From Pholiota molesta (lineage: Eukaryota; Basidiomycota; Agaricomycetes; Agaricales; Strophariaceae), in NCBI GenBank assembly GCA_014925825.1, contig JACGCK010000306.1:1-46059 (forward strand): DNA of 46,059 bases, in the 5' to 3' direction. Both the position numbers and the translations under genes were made by a program. The first letter of the stretch is position 1, and the number at the start of each line of letters is the position of its first letter. This document shows positions 1 to 10,714 of this stretch, in pieces. The notes beneath the pieces were generated by a model that saw only the letters and a list, made by a program, of their open reading frames with translations, was not told where the DNA came from and searched no databases.

Positions 1-124
1 AATTCCTGCCATGTGGGCTTGTATAGCTTGTATATTGTGTTCGCCCGACGCGTACACTGCTGTCTGGTGCTACTGATACCTCCTTCGATTCCAGCAATTT
101 CACGTCTACTGGTCCCATATCCAT
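1..124 (-). CDS. Possible 5' end of a gene leaving the left edge
   Basis: On the minus strand an ATG at 124-122 opens a frame of 41 codons without a stop that runs off position 1. It begins MDMGPVDVKLLESKEVSV. I recognise no domain. The call rests only on an open frame with a plausible, non-repetitive amino acid composition, and on a divergent arrangement with the downstream phosphodiesterase gene. A frame of this length can easily occur by chance, so it may be nothing. Sequence to the left of the window would decide. Confidence 0.22.
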   Translation of the reverse strand, partial: MDMGPVDVKLLESKEVSVAPDSSVRVGRTQYTSYTSPHGRN

Positions 125-981
125 ATAGTTGATAGTTGAATGCCCACTCGACACGTTTACCATGCCAAGGTTTTGGGGTTGGACGAGCGCGGCGTGTTGT
201 CGTCTGTTGTCGTCGTTGTGGTGGTGGTATCGGTGGTGGTGGTGGTGTGATAGTGGTGAGGATGCGGAACGTACAGAGGCTGCAGACGCGAGATGTTATA
301 CCACTGCACGGGCCTGGATTTATCTGGATATCAAGATCAAAAAGCTCGTGCTGCGTCTCAAGTCTGAGATGTTATCCAGTTTCTCCATTGGACTTGCTTC
401 TGCCAGTTATTTTTACTATCGCAACGCATAGCACGTTCGTTGTCCCCCGTCATTTCTATGAATGCTATATTACGACTTTAGGCGTCGATGGCGAACATGT
501 AGGAATTTAGGATCATGCCGAGTCCGGGGTATGTGCGGGTTTTGCGATTCCTCTTAAGGGTGATTATATATAAAGTGAGAAATCCCATATCAGGCCTGAT
601 ATTTTCCAATGATGGGACTAAACAGCCGTATCCGCTTGGAATTACATGCAAGACCTGTAGAACGTGTCTCTCGACGAAGGCTTTTCTTGGGAGCTCCAAT
701 ATCATCGCCTTGACTCCGGTTCCAATCGGAAATTGTCGACCTCTGAACGTTCGTGTTGAGTACGGCCATGGGGAAGCCCAACGGGCGGCACATATCCTGG
801 CATGGACGCAATCCGTGTAACTTTCAAAGTTTCGGACCTCAGGGATTGATGACAGGATGGTTAAATTGCCTAAAGAAGCTCCGATCCCCATTTCATCCCT
901 GAGTAAGTAGTTCCGAGTCCCGTTTTAACAAATCGGCTGGCATTTCTTCAGTGGTTTGCGACTTTCCCCCCATCACCGACC
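125..981. other. Intergenic, no gene recognised
   Basis: The 857 bases before the phosphodiesterase start hold several open frames on both strands, but none shows a conserved domain, and they overlap each other. A GGT-rich simple repeat lies at 218-248. If the left-edge frame is real, this is a divergent promoter region. I see no tRNA or other RNA gene here. Confidence 0.5.
218..248 (+). repeat. GGT/GTT trinucleotide microsatellite
   Basis: About ten GGT-type triplets interrupted once by an ATC; the flanking sequence from about 198 is also rich in GTT/GTC. It makes a poly-glycine stretch in a spurious frame. It is a simple repeat with no evidence of being translated. Confidence 0.75.
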
Positions 982-2546
982 ATGAAGGTGTTGAGCTTCA
1001 CGAATTATGCCTACGTCTTGGTTTCAATTCTAGCGGTGCTGGCTGGTCCTGGACAGACGCGACTGCAAAATCAAACGTCACCGGTTTTCGATGTTCAGGT
1101 TAGTCCCTTTTTCGCTTTTTCTTCCAAGGTTTAACTCGTAGCTAACCTGGTCCCTCTCTAAAATAGGGTCATCGAGGTTCTCGTGGTGAGAACAGCGAGA
1201 GCATTTTGCCAGCGTTCGCATGGTGAATACCGCCCATATGTGTCGTTTGATGGCTAATACCCCTGGGAAGGGCGCTTATTGGCGGAGTCACCACGCTCGA
1301 GCTTGACAATGGCATTACAAAGGTTAATACGGTCGCGCCTCATTTTTATTGCTATAAGTTAATATTTTATGGTCCATACAGGATGGAGCAGTAATCGTGT
1401 GGCATGATGAAGCGATAATGGGTGAAAAGTGCAACGATACGATTCCAGCAGTACGTGATAAATCATCCAATTCGGGCCAAAGCACATAAATTCACATACT
1501 TCGGATAGTTCAAAAATGACCCTGATTTTCCATACGTCGGAAAGTTTGTCGCGAATCTCACTCTCGCTCAAATCAAAACTCTGGATTGTGGTTCGAAGCG
1601 TTTAGCCAAATTTCGTGAGTTTCCACGTCCGAGTCCATATTTACTCCTGATTTACTGAATCTTGGATATCTTCAGCTTTACAACTGACCCATCCTGGAAC
1701 TAAGATATCGACCCTCCGCGAAGTATTCCGATTCGCGCATTGTGCTGATCCTGAACGCTCAATACGCTGGAATATCGAGTCCAAAATTAATCCAATTGAA
1801 ACAAATTATACACGGGGAGTCGATGATTTCGTGTCATTACAACACGCAGAATTCACGAAGAGTGGATATAGACTCTCCCAAATCACGGTAGGGAACACGT
1901 CCCTCCTTCATAGGAGTCCGAGTCTAATAGAATCGACAGTATCAAAGTTTCGACTGGAGAACGCTCATTGGAATGAAGGCATTAGAGCCAAAGATCCCAA
2001 CATCCGCTCTCATTGACATGTGAGGGATTTATGAGCATACACAAAACTTCCCTAAAGCTATTTATATTAGGGATACAGGCTTTAGTTTTCAAAACGAAAC
2101 ATCTCCATGGCTTGCGGGAATTCGAGTTCAGGACTTCCCCGGGACGACTAGGGGAGAGCAAGTCGCATATGCAGTGAATTCCATCCAGGCTAATATCATC
2201 TCGCCGAACGTCTTGGAGTCTGGCGTCGATCCTACTGACGCGGACTGGGCGCCTTTCACTACAAAGGAAATGATCAGCCAGGCTCATGAACTTGGAATGA
2301 TGGTCAAGCCTTTTACGGTAAGTTGTGCCATTATTTCCTTCTGTGGAATGTGATGTTCACTGACGTATACAGGTCAATCGCTTGAACAGCGCCGCCCAAT
2401 TGCTTGATTGGGGCGTCGATGGCATAATCACTGATTATCCCACTCAAGTTCGCCGTCTGGTTAGAGACAGTGGAAAAATTGTCGCGTCCCCATTCTCAAC
2501 GAAACGTGTATTGAGATGTTTGAACGAGCACTTGCAGAAGGTGTAG
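982..2546 (+). CDS. Secreted glycerophosphodiester phosphodiesterase (GDPD family)
   Basis: Hydrolyses glycerophosphodiesters to glycerol-3-phosphate and an alcohol. Nine exons (982-1098, 1167-1222, 1271-1322, 1382-1450, 1509-1614, 1676-1887, 1940-2019, 2071-2317, 2373-2546) sum to 1113 nt, giving 370 residues with no frame conflict. The first ~25 residues look like a signal peptide (MKVLSFTNYAYVLVSILAVL). The catalytic HRG motif follows at once (GHRGSRGENSES), then TTLELDNGITKDGAVIVWHD, which carries the Glu-Asp metal ligands and the catalytic HD. The C-terminal half has the usual TIM-barrel end (GVDGIITDYP). This is close to the family's usual length, so it is likely complete. Signal peptide and lack of a membrane segment suggest secretion or the vacuole (inference). 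The acceptor at 2070 is chosen over the later AG because only it avoids a stop. Confidence 0.88.
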
Positions 2547-2821
2547 ATCGGGTGTAGACACCGTTATGACTCGCTGGAATGCGTAGAATATACCTAAGGA
2601 TAATCTTATACCTAGAATTATTGTACTTTAGCTAGGATACCACATAGACTTTCAATTGGGCGGAATGGAATCGATGTGTTTGGACTTCGTGCAGATGAAG
2701 ATTGTAATTGAGAGCACGGCAATTGGCCAGCCGGAACGGAACGGGGGGCTCACGGCAAACTCCGACTGACGGTGAAGGCGAGGTTGTTGTGACTTTTATT
2801 CAGTACTCCTCGCTCAACACT

Positions 2822-3882
2822 ATGGCTACATTCCAGGCCGTCAAAAAGGCGGTCTCCCTCACCCCCACCGTCCGCACCCTCCCCAGCGGCATTCCTTTCG
2901 CCCCCCTGCTCAACGCCGCCGCCAGGGCGCCCCATGACCCACATGCTCATGGCGAATCCGGACCCCGCTCAGACGTTGCCCCACGATGGGCTGGCGGCCC
3001 TTCTTTGACGTCGTCGGGCCTTGTTTCCAAGACCTTCACAACAGGTTGGTGGTTTATTGGTTTCTCACATGCAGCGGATTTCCAACCAATGTTTCGTTAG
3101 TCTCGCCCTCCACCAACTTCCAGCAGCGTTTCATCTCCACCTCGGTCGCCAGGAAAGACGCGCCTGAGGTCCCCGACTTCTCCGGCTACCGCACCAACTT
3201 CGAAACCAACCGTACGCTCTCGTACTTCATGGTCGGCTCACTTGGTGTCATCTCCGCGTCCGCTGCCAAGTCATCTGTGTCAGAGTTCCTGCAAAGCATG
3301 GCTGCCTCTGCCGATGTTCTTGCCCTTGCCAAGGTCGAAGTTGACCTTGCCTCCATCCCCGAGGGAAAGAACGTCATCATCAAATGGCGCGGTAAGCCCG
3401 TCTTCATCCGCCACAGGACCCAGGGCGAGATCGAGGAGGCGCGCACTGCTGACTGGAAGACGTTCCGTGACCCCCAACCCGACGAGGACCGCGTGAAGAA
3501 GCCTGAATGGCTCGTTATGCTTGGTGTCTGCACTCATCTAGGCTGTGTGCCCATTGGCGAAGCTGGTGACTACGGAGGCTGGTGAGCAGTTTTTATACTG
3601 CAGCATCTTTGCTATTTATATTTACTGCGACTTCTCATCCTTTCAGGTTCTGTCCTTGCCACGGTTCTCACTACGATATTTGTTCGTAGTCATCTTTATT
3701 TCTTGTCTACGTTATCTAATCCCTCTCTTATAGCTGGTCGTGCCCGAAAAGGACCTGCTCCTGTAAGTTCTAACGCGCTTGAATTTTCATCTCCTCAATC
3801 TTACCCTTTCGGTTTCTAGCTCAATCTCGAAGTTCCTCAATATGAGTTCAGCGAGGCCGATGAGAAGTTGGTCATTGGATAA
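2822..3882 (+). CDS. RIP1: Rieske iron-sulfur subunit of the cytochrome bc1 complex
   Basis: Electron-transfer subunit of mitochondrial complex III, taking electrons from ubiquinol to cytochrome c1. Five exons (2822-3044, 3101-3581, 3647-3681, 3734-3762, 3820-3882) give 276 residues. The N-terminus is a basic, Ala/Ser-rich mitochondrial presequence ending near FISTSVARKDAPEVPDFSGY. One membrane anchor follows (SYFMVGSLGVISASAAKS). The [2Fe-2S] box 1 is CTHLGC and box 2 is CPCHGSHYD, split by the second intron just before box 2. The end (GPAPLNLEVPQYEF) is typical. The third donor is GTTCGT, not a strong consensus, but it is the only one that restores DISGRARKGP. The ATG at 2822 is preferred over an in-frame ATG at 2708, because only the former begins a normal presequence. 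Confidence 0.95.
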
Positions 3883-4253
3883 TGGCATTTATTTAGAACC
3901 GCACAGGGCTACATTTATTCTAGAGGCAATGGAAAGATTGTTGCGTTGCAGTCACAATGGAGGAATATTGACAGCTACGACAACGTTGAGACTTCTAAAT
4001 GGTAAAGCTGTCCCATATCGATTGCTTTATATTGCTTGAGCTGTAGTTTATTGTCTGCTTAAGGACCAGCCTAGATTTACCTAAGTCGGGCTTTGGCTGG
4101 CTTTGGATGTGTTCCATCGCTTCATGATGCCGTCATGTTGCTGCAACAGTACTCACGATCGAGAACCACAGTCTGAATCATCACCTTGTTCGCACTTTAT
4201 ACACGCCACTTTCTTGTTCTTTATCCACAACACCCCCTCATCATCTATACAGT
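3883..4253. other. Intergenic between Rieske gene and TMEM205-like gene
   Basis: These 371 bases should contain the Rieske 3' UTR and the promoter of the next gene. A pyrimidine-rich stretch (about 4185-4250) directly precedes the ATG at 4254, as is common for highly expressed basidiomycete genes. There is no coding signal. Confidence 0.5.
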
Positions 4254-5123
4254 ATGGCTAAAGTTGAAGTCTTAACTCTGGCTTCGTTGGCTGGCCTGGT
4301 GAACCTAAATAGCTTGTATCTCCTTGGCTATGCCTGGCTCTTTGGGATGTGTGAGTCCCCCTTGGGCATCTTTGAAGGCGGGCAACGCACATCTAATACT
4401 TACTTCTCATCTCAGCCGTATGGATCTCGTTCTTCGGAGGTACGCTTCCTACAATGTTGCTGCTGCCCTTCATATCTCATCTCACTCTGTAGGTGTCATT
4501 GCTTACAAGTCGCTTCGTGAGTTCGCCAGGCGGTCCCACAATGGTCCATCGTTCAACTAACCCCCTTCTTTTCAGCGCGACACCAGTTTGGCGCTCTCCA
4601 ACATAAGACATTTCCGGTGTACTTCGTCATTTCCATCGCTCTGTCCACCACTCTCCTTTCCGTATGGATTCTCAAACATCCCGATGTCTTGGTCTATCTG
4701 GCGCGCCCCAATGTTGCTGATGTTGCCCAAGTCTATGCACTCGGACTGGTTTTATTGTCGCAGGCGAGCAATTACTTTGTCGTCGGCCCAATGACTAGCA
4801 AGTACGTTTCTTTGTTCATCCGAGTGTTAATTACCAGGTAAATTAATCAATTCAAAACTTTCCTAGGATCATGTTCCAGCGCCAGAAGCTTGAGAAAGAG
4901 GAAGGCAAGACCTACAATGAACCTGGAGTAAGGATTTTGTTCATCCCAGAATTTGCCACAAATATTAACAGCAGGGGATAACCAGGTTTCGGCTGAGATG
5001 AAAGCTCTGAATGTTAAATTCGGAAGTCTCCACGGTATCAGCTCCCTTGCCAATCTCCTTGCTATTATTGCACTGGGATTCCATGGTGTGTATATCGGAA
5101 ACGCTGGAGTCAAGGGTTATTGA
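4254..5123 (+). CDS. TMEM205/DUF4149-like four-pass membrane protein
   Basis: Six exons (4254-4350, 4416-4439, 4493-4516, 4576-4801, 4867-4927, 4986-5123) sum to 570 nt, 189 residues. Four hydrophobic segments are visible: near residues 8-32, 55-80, 95-120, and at the C-terminus (SLANLLAIIALGFHGVYI). The motif VGPMTSKIMFQRQKLEKEEG, between segments 3 and 4, is the usual DUF4149 loop (N-[FY]-x-x-x-G-P-x-T/S). The family is known as TMEM205-like in animals. Its biochemical role in fungi is not established. Two very short exons (24 nt each) encode SVWISFFGG and VIAYKSL; both splice phases fit. Its stop lies only 156 bp from the stop of the convergent U2A' gene, so the 3' UTRs probably overlap. 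Confidence 0.85.
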
Positions 5124-5279
5124 GTTGCGTAACAAATCTGTGACCGGTCTTGAGCAAGCTTGAGTAGAAAGAGAAAACAATGAAATGATACGTTTCACTA
5201 ACATCTTTCTCGAAATCATAAGAATTGGCATTGGAAAAAATACAACAATCGACAACGTGATAACACACCGTCCAGACGG

Positions 5280-6197
5280 TCATGCACCGACTGAGTCCAT
5301 CTCGGGCACGTATCCCTCCCTCAGACTCCTCTCCAATCTCCTCACTTCCTCTATTGAGGTGGCTTTCGCGATAGCCGCTCTGACCTTGTCCTGATCTTCT
5401 TTCGACATCAGGCGCCCAGCCTTCACAGTTGTTTGCGCGGCCTTTGGCTCGTCGATCGTTAGGACAGTCTTCGTCGCGTGCACGGATACGGTGGATGAGA
5501 TGCTCGTAGCGAGCGCTGTGGGCAGACCTTCGGCCGTCACGAATAGGGCCTTCGCTTGTGCCCTCTCCTAGATTAATCCGACAAGCCCATCGATGAGTCG
5601 TCGCGCAACATGGGATGCGAGGTGCAGATGAGCGCACCTTATCGCGGATTCGCTGGAAATCTACGACCCGTAGGCTAGGAAATCTCCATGCCAGCCATTC
5701 GCGATACCACTTTTTTTCGGTCACAGGATTGCCCAGTAGTGAAATGTATTTGAGGTTGCGGAGCTCTTTGAGAGGCTCGAGGTCTCCAAGCTCAGCGATG
5801 TTGTTGTTTGTCAGTACTAGGGTTTGCAGATTTGGCACGGAGAGGTGGATAGAGGCGGAGATGTTTTGTATTCGGTTGTTCGCGAGCAGGAGCGTATGTA
5901 GGCGTTTGAGGAGGGGCAGGTTGCCCAATGTGAGGATAGCATTGTCTGTGAAGTCAATAGCGTCATGTTGATCCTAACGATGAGATTAGCATTAAGATCT
6001 GAGAAGGTATGGAACACGGCGCGTACCCTTGTAACACCAAGATTTTCAATAGCAGGGATTTTAAAGCCTGTTGAGGTTGTGTGAGTGGTTCAAGCAAGCG
6101 CGGACGGGGTGCTCTGACCTCTGAGATCGAGCTGGCGCTCTTTTAGTGGGTTGAGGTGCGAAGAGGCCTGTGCGAGGAGCTCTGGGGTGAGCTTCAT
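5280..6197 (-). CDS. LEA1: U2 small nuclear ribonucleoprotein A' (leucine-rich repeat)
   Basis: Component of the U2 snRNP; it binds U2B'' and the stem-loop IV region of U2 snRNA during pre-mRNA splicing. Exons, reading down the minus strand: 6197-6119, 6067-6027, 5973-5638, 5567-5280; total 744 nt, 247 residues (human U2A' has 255). It opens MKLTPELLAQASSHLNPLKE, which is characteristic. Leucine-rich repeats follow (LHTLLLANNRIQNISASI; LQTLVLTNNNIAELGDLEPL; LKYISLLGNPVTEKKWYREW). The LRR cap ends FPSLRVVDFQRIRDKERAQA, a strong U2A' signature. The C-terminal tail contains MSKEDQDKVRAAIAKATSIE and a short helical stretch. It is head-to-head with SAC1, with 139 bp between the ATGs. Confidence 0.93.
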
Positions 6198-6336
6198 CGT
6201 GGAGGTGGGGAGCTGTAGCTAATAAGATGCAGACACCCCCGTGCCAGGAAAGGTGACCCAAGTTCAGACTCAGATCAACGCGCGAGCACGCGGCCACGGC
6301 TCGTGTTATCCAATACCACCATCCCAGCTCACTCCA
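6198..6336. promoter_or_regulatory. Shared promoter region of U2A' (-) and SAC1 (+)
   Basis: Only 139 bp separate the two start codons, so both transcripts must start here or within neighbouring introns. A GC-rich core (about 6278-6300, with several GCG steps) and a CCAAT-like ATCCAATACC at about 6308-6317 are the only features I can point to. No TATA box is visible. Confidence 0.5.
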
Positions 6337-9107
6337 ATGCGGCCTCTGCACCAACGTTATACCTTGTAAATATCCACAAATTCATGTCAAAAACATACCT
6401 AACCATGCGATTAGGTTCAGTGAACGGAATGACACATATATCTTCGTCCCAGAAGGAGAGGCGCAGTCGCTGACGATACACCGGTCCTCGGGGACATAGT
6501 ACTGAACTGTTCGTTTTTATTTTACACTCTTATTTCACGAAATAACCTTTCCCTCTTAGCGCCCAAATATACCATTCCTTATGCTGCGCAAAGATCAGAA
6601 AAAGTAGTCTATGGCATTGTTGGACTAATATCCTTGTCAATTTGTGAATCGTCTTTCCTCCGCATGGTCCATTCATAGAATTGACATGCGACTATACAGC
6701 GGAATATTTAATTATCATTACCGGAAGAGTCCTCCAAGGTCAACTTATGGGACATGACATATTCCGCGCGACAGAATTCGACATTCTTCCCTTGGCCGCC
6801 ATCTCGGCTTCTGTCCCCCCGCATCCCGTTGAAGCTCGTCTCGTCAACCTCGTTAGGTCGCATTTTGCGGGCGGAAACTTCTTATTCTCGTATACTTGGG
6901 ACCTGACCCGTCGACTCCAAATTCAATTACCTCTCGCGGAAAGCGAATCAGGGAAAGCATTTTGGGAAGTGGTGAGTGTTGGATTGGGTCAACCTGTCTT
7001 TGTGGCAGGATTGTTCATACTGTCTGCTTAGGTGGACGACCGCTTCTTCTGGAATAGGTGCGTCATGCATGCAGTTCAGTAAATCCGCCCGCATTGATTG
7101 TAATTTCTAGATTCTTGCAAAATAAATTCATAGAAGTCGCAACCCAAAACCCGAATGCTGCAGTAAGATTCCATCCGTTACCGTTATTATACAATGACTT
7201 AGATTCATTCGTAGTATGGCGCCTTCATCCTCCCCATAATGTACGGAAGTGCGTATAGTCAAGTTTCAGCGTGATGTTCCACCCTCATCATGGTTCAATC
7301 TGTCACAGCCTTCGAAAGTCGGCCTACATTCCTCCATGGACGACACATGACGCTAGGGCTTATCAGCCGCCGCTGCCGTTTCCGTGCTGGAACGCGCTAT
7401 TTCCGTCGTGGCATTGACCATGAAGGAAACGTTGCCAACTTCAACGAGACGGAGCAAATTCTGCTGGTCGAAGGACCAACCGTCCCGGGCTCTGTGCGAA
7501 CATCTGACGATAATTATACCGCCAAGCTCAGTTACGTTCAAATTCGAGGAAGCGTTCCTGTGTTCTGGTCTGAGGTCAATACCCTAAGATATAAGCCAGA
7601 CTTGCAGGTTATGGAACTTGACACTACGGTCAGTCATCTTCGCGGCGTTTAATAACTGACATGCCTCATACTTGATTTCTAGAACAAGGCAATGTACACG
7701 CATATTACCAAGCAGACACAGCTGTATGGCGATCAGTGTCTAGTGAACCTCGTAAACCAAAAAGGACACGAGAAGCCAGTCAAAGAAGCATACGAACGAC
7801 ACATCGCTGAAGTGTGTATTTATGACATAGTTTGTTCGACGGAGGAGCTGACGTTTATGGTTTGATGACCAGCTGGACGTCCCCAATGTCAAGTATCAGT
7901 ACTTCGATTTCCACCACGAATGTAGGAAAATGCGCTGGGACCGCATCAGTGTCCTCATTGACATACTCAAGGACGACATCGACAAAGAAGGGTGTGTCTT
8001 TGTTATTCTGTGACCTACGCTTGGTATGCTAACCCATCTATAGGTGGTTCCAGGTGAACAATAATGACAATGTTCCCAAAAGAATACAGACAGGAATTGT
8101 TCGCACAAATTGCATGGACAATCTCGACCGAACCAACGTTGTCCAAGCCGCGCTTGCAAAATATGCCCTCACTCAACAACTTCGAGAACTGGGCATCTTA
8201 TCGGACAATGATAACATAGACGACTTTGTGAACATCAGCAAGGAGTTTAGAGAAAGTCAGTTCATACTACTTCTGCATGTTTTCGTATTCTCACATTTCT
8301 TCACAAAGTGTGGGCTGATCATGCAGACGACATTGCTAAAGCCTATGGCGGCTCAGGTGCTCTGAAGTCCGATTTTACCAGGACCAATGAGAGGACTCGC
8401 AGGGGTCTCTTGGAAGATGGTGTCAAATCGGTGCTGAGATATCTGAAGAACAACTTCTTCGATGGTGCAAGACAGGTGTGTTCTACGTCAACCAACTGGA
8501 ACTCTCTGGTGGATGGCTGATTTCTGTTGTTTCCTCCAGGACGGTTTTGATTTGGTCACCGGGACTTGGATACCGAGGAAAAATCCTTCCGCTTCTTTAT
8601 TCCTCATCGCTGACGCTCGACCTCTGATAACCCGTTCCGTGAGTGCCTAGGACTGCTGCTTGATAGTCCGGTCCGTTGACCGATCCTGCCTTAGATGCCT
8701 GCTATTGCGTCATTTTCGCTCTTCATGATCTGTGCTGGTTTGACGCTTCCCCGAACGTCTGGTGAGCATGCTTCTAATATATGTTCAACTGAGCCGGCAT
8801 TGATAAGCGGTTCGTTTGCGCAGACTATTCGCTTTTCTACTACTTCTTGCTCTGGTTCACTTTGTTTGGTTTGGCGATGCTGTTCATCATCATTCATGGT
8901 ATCGACTACGTCTCATGGCCCCGTCTCATTCCGTTGACGGATATCATCTACTATAATGGCCCTGGATTCCGTTCGGGACATCATGGAAAAGGACTGGGTG
9001 GTGTAGATGGACCAAGTTGGAACAAGTCGAAACTGTTGGCTTCGGCCAAACGGCCGGCGATGGTCGACGAGGTCGAGCTTGGAACATTCAGAAAGAGAGT
9101 GGATTAA
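6337..9107 (+). CDS. SAC1: Sac1-type phosphoinositide phosphatase (one apparent frameshift)
   Basis: Integral ER/Golgi lipid phosphatase that removes phosphate, mainly from PI4P. About 660 residues in more than ten exons. The catalytic CX5R motif is intact: [15 protein letters not shown] near residue 410. Other family signatures are [48 protein letters not shown] and [17 protein letters not shown]. Two C-terminal membrane segments ([32 protein letters not shown]) match yeast Sac1 topology. Start: ATG at 6337, exon 1 6337-6365, then 6415. The exon from 6415 reads [20 protein letters not shown], then meets TAG. Adding one G to the G4 run at 6490-6493 gives DIVLN, a donor at 6509 in phase 1 and the acceptor at 6559 in matching phase. 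I therefore treat it as one gene with a single-base deletion, probably an assembly error. Confidence 0.9.
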
Positions 9108-9268
9108 TTTATTCAATGGCCTTCTTTTGTTGTTTCTTTATTGTTCGATAGTATACCTATTTACTGTATGGCTCGCTTGCCTGGATACCTTTCGAAAGTG
9201 CATTCTGCTGTCTAATTCAAGTTCACATTTTGGAGTACTCTACATAATAGTAATGAAATTCTAGAACG

Positions 9269-9274
9269 ACGCGT
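9269..9274. promoter_or_regulatory. MCB-like element (ACGCGT), copy 1
   Basis: A palindromic ACGCGT, the core of the MluI cell-cycle box bound by MBF in yeasts, lies 167 bp before the SET chaperone ATG. Match to a six-base core only; function is inferred from clustering and the target gene. Confidence 0.4.
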
Positions 9275-9306
9275 ATTCCCGTATGGCGCGTGGCCATGGG
9301 AACTGG

Positions 9307-9312
9307 ACGCGT
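9307..9312. promoter_or_regulatory. MCB-like element (ACGCGT), copy 2
   Basis: Second ACGCGT hexamer, 38 bp after the first, in the context GACGCGTC. It is 129 bp upstream of the SET chaperone ATG. Paired boxes at this spacing are typical of MBF-regulated promoters in yeasts; here this is inference. Confidence 0.42.
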
Positions 9313-9319
9313 CGGAGAT

Positions 9320-9325
9320 CACGTG
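9320..9325. promoter_or_regulatory. E-box-like CACGTG
   Basis: Perfect CACGTG palindrome 8 bp downstream of the second ACGCGT and 116 bp before the SET chaperone ATG. bHLH factors bind this hexamer. A chance match cannot be excluded. Confidence 0.3.
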
Positions 9326-9440
9326 GAATTACAATTTTTCCCTACGGTTTCAGAACTTTCACGATCAAGTCAGGCTGAAGAATACTCCTTCCACTAGGCC
9401 ACACCTGCTTATATTTCTTGACCCTACTTCACACTACATA

Positions 9441-10486
9441 ATGGTCAAAGGCACAAAACGAGGCTCTCCTGGAGCCGAGGAGGAGAAAAGTCCTCTCGCC
9501 GAAGTCGAACTCGGCGAGGAGGACGCCAAAAAGCTGACCGAGATTCAACGCGATCTTGCACGCGCTGAGCTCGTCCTTGGTATGTCGTGTATGGAGATGT
9601 AATATGAGAGACATGCTGATGTATGGTCTGTGGTATAGAACGCCATGCTCAAGCTATGCTTAAGCCCGTGTATGAAAAGCGCAGAAAAGTCGCCGCGGGC
9701 ATTCCAAACTTCTGGCCCGTTGCCTTGATGCGCAACGCCCTGTTCGCATACCATGCCCAACATAATGCGGACCAAACTGCCTTGAGCTACCTTGAGGACC
9801 TCTGGGTTGAGAAAGACCCCAATGAGCACCGATGCTTTACGATTGAATTCGTATGTTTGGCTGCAAGACTATATCGACGGTTTTGCTGAATTGAGTTTTT
9901 ATTTGCAGCACTTCAAAGAAAACACGTTCTTCAACGATCGGGTCCTCAAAAAGGAGTACAAGTACTTGCCACCGCCCGCTGCAGAGTCAGAGAAGCCCGA
10001 CGAGAATGGCATCACTGACTCTATGCTCGACTTCTCTTGGGACCGTGATGTGCAAATCTCGGTAAGATAACTGGACTGTGTGACAGGCCACAATTCGTTT
10101 AACAAGTTTGCCGCCTGCGTAGACCACGAAGATTGACTGGAAAGATCCCGAGGCGGCCTTAACCAAGGTCTACCCCCGTGTAATTGGCGAGGATGAGGAC
10201 GAGATTGCCGAACCAGGCAGTTTCTTCAACTTCTTCGAACATGAGGCCGATCCCTCTGAGGTGGGTTGTTTTGTGCCTCTTGTAATTTAAAAGATAAACT
10301 GATGATCCGTGAAAAAAATAGGTCGGCATCACGATTGCCAATGAGATTTTCCCAGAAGCGATTGAGTACTTCTTGGGCAATGTCGATGGTGAAATCACCG
10401 ATTCTGAAGAGGAGGACGAGGACGATGATGATGATGCAGAGGAGATCGACCTGGAGAAGCCCAGGACCAAGAAGCGCAAGGTTTAA
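9441..10486 (+). CDS. SET/NAP-family histone chaperone
   Basis: Nuclear histone chaperone of the NAP domain family, closest in layout to SET/Vps75. Five exons (9441-9579, 9639-9850, 9909-10061, 10123-10260, 10322-10486) sum to 807 nt, 268 residues. A helical dimerisation segment (EEDAKKLTEIQRDLARAELV, then MLKPVYEKRRKV) precedes the NAP earmuff domain. Family signatures are IPNFWPVALMRN, FHFKENTFFNDRVLKKEYKY, IDWKDPEAAL and GSFFNFFEHEADP. The tail is strongly acidic (about 15 Asp/Glu near 10399-10455) and ends in a basic nuclear-localisation stretch, KPRTKKRKV. The order NAP domain, acidic tail, NLS matches SET rather than the longer NAP1. The promoter carries two MCB-like boxes, in line with S-phase expression. 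Confidence 0.9.
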
Positions 10487-10714
10487 TAGGCTCCTGGCTC
10501 TTGTTCTTGTTGTTCGTGGATATGTATCTTCTATTCTTGCATACGCTAGCATGTTGTATGTACACATTACGCCTGTGGTGCGCACAGACAGGCCGAGGCG
10601 GCATCAGAGATATTTTAGTCCAGCCACTTGCTATTTTTAGAAATCCAAATATATCTTCGTTGCCTTTTAAGATTCCCACAGTTTCGTTTCGTTTCTTTCC
10701 TTATCCCACCCATC

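Larger units (their letters stand above)
9108..9440. promoter_or_regulatory. Upstream region of the SET chaperone gene
   Basis: These 333 bases hold the end of SAC1's transcript and the promoter of the SET/NAP gene. Two ACGCGT hexamers (9269-9274, 9307-9312) and a CACGTG (9320-9325) are clustered within 57 bp. They are listed separately. Confidence 0.5.

Noticed and set aside
136..510. Plus-strand frame with a poly-Gly stretch
   Set aside because: It is created by the GGT microsatellite; there are overlapping frames on both strands and no family match.
478..891. 137-residue minus-strand frame, and overlapping plus-strand frame 515-820
   Set aside because: Both frames cover the same bases and neither shows a motif or a matching splice neighbour.
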